Origin: Clostridium sp. CAG:389 | GTDB taxonomy: Bacteria > Bacillota > Clostridia > TANB77 > CAG-508 | Direction: 5' to 3' | DNA length: 8,996 nucleotides | NCBI GenBank assembly: GCA_000438255.1 | Contig: FR901891.1 | Coordinates: forward strand, 1 to 8,996 | Part shown: piece by piece, positions 7,045-8,996 of the stretch | How positions within the stretch are numbered: position 1 is the stretch's first letter | Layout of the letters: each line of letters opens with the position of its first letter | The notes under the pieces: model-generated | Database searches by the model: none | Told to the model about the DNA's origin: nothing | The model's input: only the letters and a program-made list of their open reading frames with translations | Position numbers and translations under genes: made by a program

Positions 7045-7710
7045 ATGGAGACAGAATTTTTTATGCGGTGGAAGGAAAACGGACAATCATATTATAAAGT
7101 CCTGAAAAGAAAAGATATGCAAGAAAAATTTGCATCTACACTTTCAAGATTCCCACTGCTAAAAGACACAGATGTAGAGGAAATGGAAAATATAATACAA
7201 TGTGCAAAATCTATTTTTTTTGATTTTGATTCTATTGATTCAGACAAAAACATAACAAAAAAAATAGAAATAAACTATTGGTTATACGATGGTAATACGG
7301 GAATATGCCTAATAGAGAAAAATGATATGAACATAATGTTTCTTGTAGAGACATTATTTGATAACTGTACATATGAGGGAATTTTAAACAAAATACCACA
7401 AGAATTTGAAATAAAATGGACAATAAAAGGAAAAAATAATGTCAAAAAAGTAACAAGAGAACAAATAATAAAAACTTTTGAAAAATATGCCTATGAAGAT
7501 GCTATGAATAATGGCATATCAAAAAGAATATTAGAAATAACGCCATATGCAACAGAATTCTATATTTCATGGGACAATACATCAGAAGTAAATTCATTTT
7601 ATTATAAGGATATTTGGCACAAAGAAGAACAAAGTGGAATACCAATTCCATCAATTCACAGGCTTATCTGGAAGGAACTGAAACTATTATGTGACATAAA
7701 AACAGAATAA
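7045..7710 (+). CDS. Hypothetical protein, 221 residues, not recognised
   Basis: I do not recognise this family. It is clearly a gene: a strong promoter, an AAAAGGAGG ribosome site (7026-7034) 10 bases before ATG 7045, an uninterrupted frame and a strong terminator 10 bases after the stop. The protein has no signal peptide or membrane helix and should be cytoplasmic. It mixes beta-rich stretches (KIEINYWLYDGNTGICLI, 73-90; EFEIKWTIKG, 120-129; EFYISWDN, 171-178) with helices, and has six Trp residues (9, 79, 125, 176, 191, 209). An acidic patch, FDFDSIDSD (59-67), could bind a cation or simply be a turn. It is monocistronic, between sleB and the sigma gene. A link to sporulation would rest only on location, and its promoter looks vegetative (SigA). 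Confidence 0.8.
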   Translation: METEFFMRWKENGQSYYKVLKRKDMQEKFASTLSRFPLLKDTDVEEMENIIQCAKSIFFDFDSIDSDKNITKKIEINYWLYDGNTGICLIEKNDMNIMFLVETLFDNCTYEGILNKIPQEFEIKWTIKGKNNVKKVTREQIIKTFEKYAYEDAMNNGISKRILEITPYATEFYISWDNTSEVNSFYYKDIWHKEEQSGIPIPSIHRLIWKELKLLCDIKTE

Positions 7711-7719
7711 TTAAACTAT

Positions 7720-7755
7720 AAAGAGCGCGACATTTTGCATATGTCGCGCTCTTTT
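7720..7755 (+). terminator. Strong intrinsic terminator after the hypothetical gene
   Basis: A perfect 14-bp stem (7720-7733 with 7741-7754, core GAGCGCGACAT / ATGTCGCGCTC) with a 7-nt loop ends in TTTT (7752-7755). It is the most G+C-rich spot in the window. Its A-rich left flank means it could also work on the opposite strand. Confidence 0.9.
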
Positions 7756-7850
7756 GCATTAAAATTGATAATATAACAAAAGTTCAATAAAACATTATAA
7801 AATAAAAAAGAGTTTTTATAAAAAATAATAAAATAATCAAAAAAAAGATT

Positions 7851-7962
7851 TATAATAAAATGAAAAACATAAAAAAGGAGGAATGCACTAAACGGGAGAT
7901 AAAAGACAAATGTCGTGCTTGTTAAGTGTAACTAAAATTAGATTATAAAATATAAAGAAGGA
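7851..7962 (+). promoter_or_regulatory. 5' leader of the sigma gene with a -10-like box and an unused Shine-Dalgarno
   Basis: TATAAT at 7851-7856 is a possible -10, but no good -35 lies 16-18 bases upstream. Downstream, AAAAAAGGAGG (7871-7881) is a very strong ribosome site followed only by ATG CAC TAA (7883-7891). TGCACTAA (7884-7891) can pair with TTAAGTGTA (7922-7930), with one G-U pair and one bulge. It encloses a small GAC/GTC hairpin (7905-7914). The real ribosome site for the sigma gene is AAGGA at 7958-7962. Positions 7756-7850 are simple A+T-rich DNA in which I see nothing else. Confidence 0.35.
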
Positions 7963-7968
7963 AATAAT

Positions 7969-8853
7969 ATGTATAATCAATATTTAAAATCTACCAAAGA
8001 GTTACCACCAGTATTAACACAAGAGAAAGAAAAAGAATTGATAAAGAATATAGAAAAACCAGAAGCAAGAGAAAAATTAATAGAAGGGAACCTTCGGCTA
8101 GTAGCATACATAGCAAAAAAATATCAATTTACAGATATAGACAAAGGTGATCTATTTTCAATAGGAACAATAGGATTAATTAAAGGAATAAAAACATACA
8201 ATCCAGATAAAAATATAAAATTAACTACATATATATCTAAATGCATAGACAACGAAATCTTAATGTATCTTAGGAAAGAACGGCCATGGAGGAATGTAAA
8301 TTTATTTTCGGAAGTTGTTATGTATGATAAAAATGGAAACGAACTAAGAGAAGAAGATATAATATCGGATATTAAAAAAGACCAAGAACATTTTGAAAAA
8401 TGTGAGACAGAACAAGAGGTATCTAATATTGTTACAGAAATATTAAATGATTTAAAACCACGAGAAGCAAGGATATTACTTTTGACTATTGCTGGTAAAA
8501 AACAGAAAGAGATAGCAAAAAAATTTAATATTTCTCAAAGTTATGCTTCAAGAATGTTGATTAGAATATACAAAAAGAATCAAAAATATGCAGAAAAGAA
8601 TCACAATAAAGATAAAGAATATAAATTCCTATTTTTATATACAGAAGAAAGTTATAAATTGAAAATTTTAAAAAGTGTTTGTCCGAATTTATCAAAAAAA
8701 CTAAAAAGCTCTGGTATATTATCTAATAAAGAGATAATAAGAGTGGTAGATGAAATAGAATTAACACAAAATAAAAAATATTACATAATTAAATTTCCAC
8801 AAATCGAAGAAACATTTATTTTTATATCTGATCTTATACAATTTATAGAATAA
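7969..8853 (+). CDS. Sigma-70 family factor, SigK/SigE-like, with unusual C-terminal extension
   Basis: Sigma factors direct RNA polymerase to specific promoters; the closest relatives I recognise are the mother-cell sporulation factors SigE and SigK. Region 2 spans about 34-112, with KLIEGNLRLVAYIAKKY (36-52), the core-binding DLFSIGTIGLIKGI (61-74) and KCIDNEILMYLRK (91-103). The linker YDKNGNELREEDII (119-132) matches the DKEGNEI-type segment of SigK/SigE. Region 4 spans about 152-204, with helix-turn-helix KQKEIAKKFNISQSYASRML (178-197). There is no long pro-sequence before region 1.2/2. Residues from about 215 to 294 form an extra segment not found in SigE or SigK as I know them. Region 2.4 reads RPWRNVNLFSEV instead of a KKTKKEVSL-type sequence, so promoter choice may differ. 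ATG 7969 has AAGGA 6 bases upstream. It is probably a paralogue rather than SigK itself. Confidence 0.85.
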   Translation: MYNQYLKSTKELPPVLTQEKEKELIKNIEKPEAREKLIEGNLRLVAYIAKKYQFTDIDKGDLFSIGTIGLIKGIKTYNPDKNIKLTTYISKCIDNEILMYLRKERPWRNVNLFSEVVMYDKNGNELREEDIISDIKKDQEHFEKCETEQEVSNIVTEILNDLKPREARILLLTIAGKKQKEIAKKFNISQSYASRMLIRIYKKNQKYAEKNHNKDKEYKFLFLYTEESYKLKILKSVCPNLSKKLKSSGILSNKEIIRVVDEIELTQNKKYYIIKFPQIEETFIFISDLIQFIE

Positions 8854-8875
8854 AAATAAAAACTAATTTTACATC

Positions 8876-8902
8876 AAAAGGTCCTTGATTAAGGACCTTT
8901 TT
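8876..8902 (+). terminator. Symmetrical intrinsic terminator after the sigma gene
   Basis: A perfect 11-bp stem, AAAAGGTCCTT (8876-8886) with AAGGACCTTTT (8891-8901), closes a GATT loop. The T-run (8898-8902) largely overlaps the stem, and the mirror-image A-run makes it usable from both directions, as expected between convergent genes. Confidence 0.85.
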
Positions 8903-8939
8903 GGTTACAGTTTAGTGAAAATCTTTTTTTATAGTATCT

Positions 8940-8996
8940 CTACCTATATGTTTTTGAAATTTGAACCGTTTCATTACATTCAAAAAGAAAATTTAA
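8940..8996 (-). CDS. Possible C-terminal end of a convergent gene, cut by the window edge
   Basis: On the minus strand a frame is open from the window edge for 18 codons to a TAG at 8940-8942, ending ...ETVQISKTYR. Two indirect signs support it. The + strand turns T-rich here, whereas coding strands in this window are A-rich, and the preceding terminator is bidirectional. A competing + strand frame (GTG 8915 to the edge) lacks a ribosome site. It is too short to identify. Confidence 0.18.
   Translation of the reverse strand, partial: LNFLFECNETVQISKTYR

Noticed and set aside
7037..7103. Alternative ATG at 7037 just before the unknown gene
   Set aside because: It lies only 2 bases after GGAGG and its frame stops after 22 codons. 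ATG 7045 has good spacing and a long frame.
7910..7923. Resemblance of ATGTCGTGCTTGTT to the right arm of the terminator at 7741-7754
   Set aside because: Eleven of 14 bases match, which could suggest pairing with the terminator's left arm. A strong local stem would win over it, and the similarity is within reach of chance.
1..8996. Mobile element, CRISPR array, tRNA, rRNA or defence system
   Set aside because: No transposase, integrase, spaced direct-repeat array, cloverleaf or rRNA-like G+C-rich block is visible on either strand.

Overview
The window is about three-quarters A+T, and every gene I can support runs on the + strand. Coding strands are strongly A-rich (AAA, GAA, ATA and similar codons). 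A spore cortex-lytic enzyme and a sigma factor of the SigE/SigK sporulation type point to a low-GC, endospore-forming Firmicute, most likely an anaerobic Clostridia lineage. I cannot name the species from sequence alone.

Positions 1-1077: a short promoter-bearing region, then murB (peptidoglycan precursor synthesis). Positions 1148-6036: a YvcK-family protein (gluconeogenesis factor / CofD-like fold), a GH133-type glycogen debranching enzyme, and holA (clamp-loader delta subunit). The gaps between these four genes are 70, 27 and 53 nt. No convincing terminator separates them, so murB-yvcK-GDE-holA looks like one transcription unit. It combines wall precursor synthesis, carbon-flux control and glycogen turnover, with a replication gene at the end. 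The usual yvcK neighbours rapZ and whiA are absent. Two related short repeats in opposite orientation lie in the murB-yvcK gap and across the debranching-enzyme stop codon.

Positions 6037-6916: a gap with a possible forespore (SigF/SigG-like) promoter, then a SleB-like germination enzyme with a membrane anchor, a peptidoglycan-binding domain and a catalytic domain. Positions 6917-7755: a near-ideal SigA promoter, a roughly 90-nt leader with mutually exclusive hairpins, a 221-residue protein I do not recognise, and a strong terminator. Positions 7756-8902: an A+T-rich leader with a strong Shine-Dalgarno sequence that has no gene behind it, then a SigK/SigE-like sigma factor with an unexplained C-terminal extension of about 80 residues, and a symmetrical terminator. 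The last ~95 bases are T-rich on the + strand and may hold the end of a convergent minus-strand gene.

Most of the window is housekeeping and sporulation content. The parts that stand out are the divergent, extended YvcK protein, the switch-like leader of the unknown gene, and the extended sigma factor with its odd 5' leader. I see no CRISPR array, transposase, prophage gene, tRNA or rRNA.
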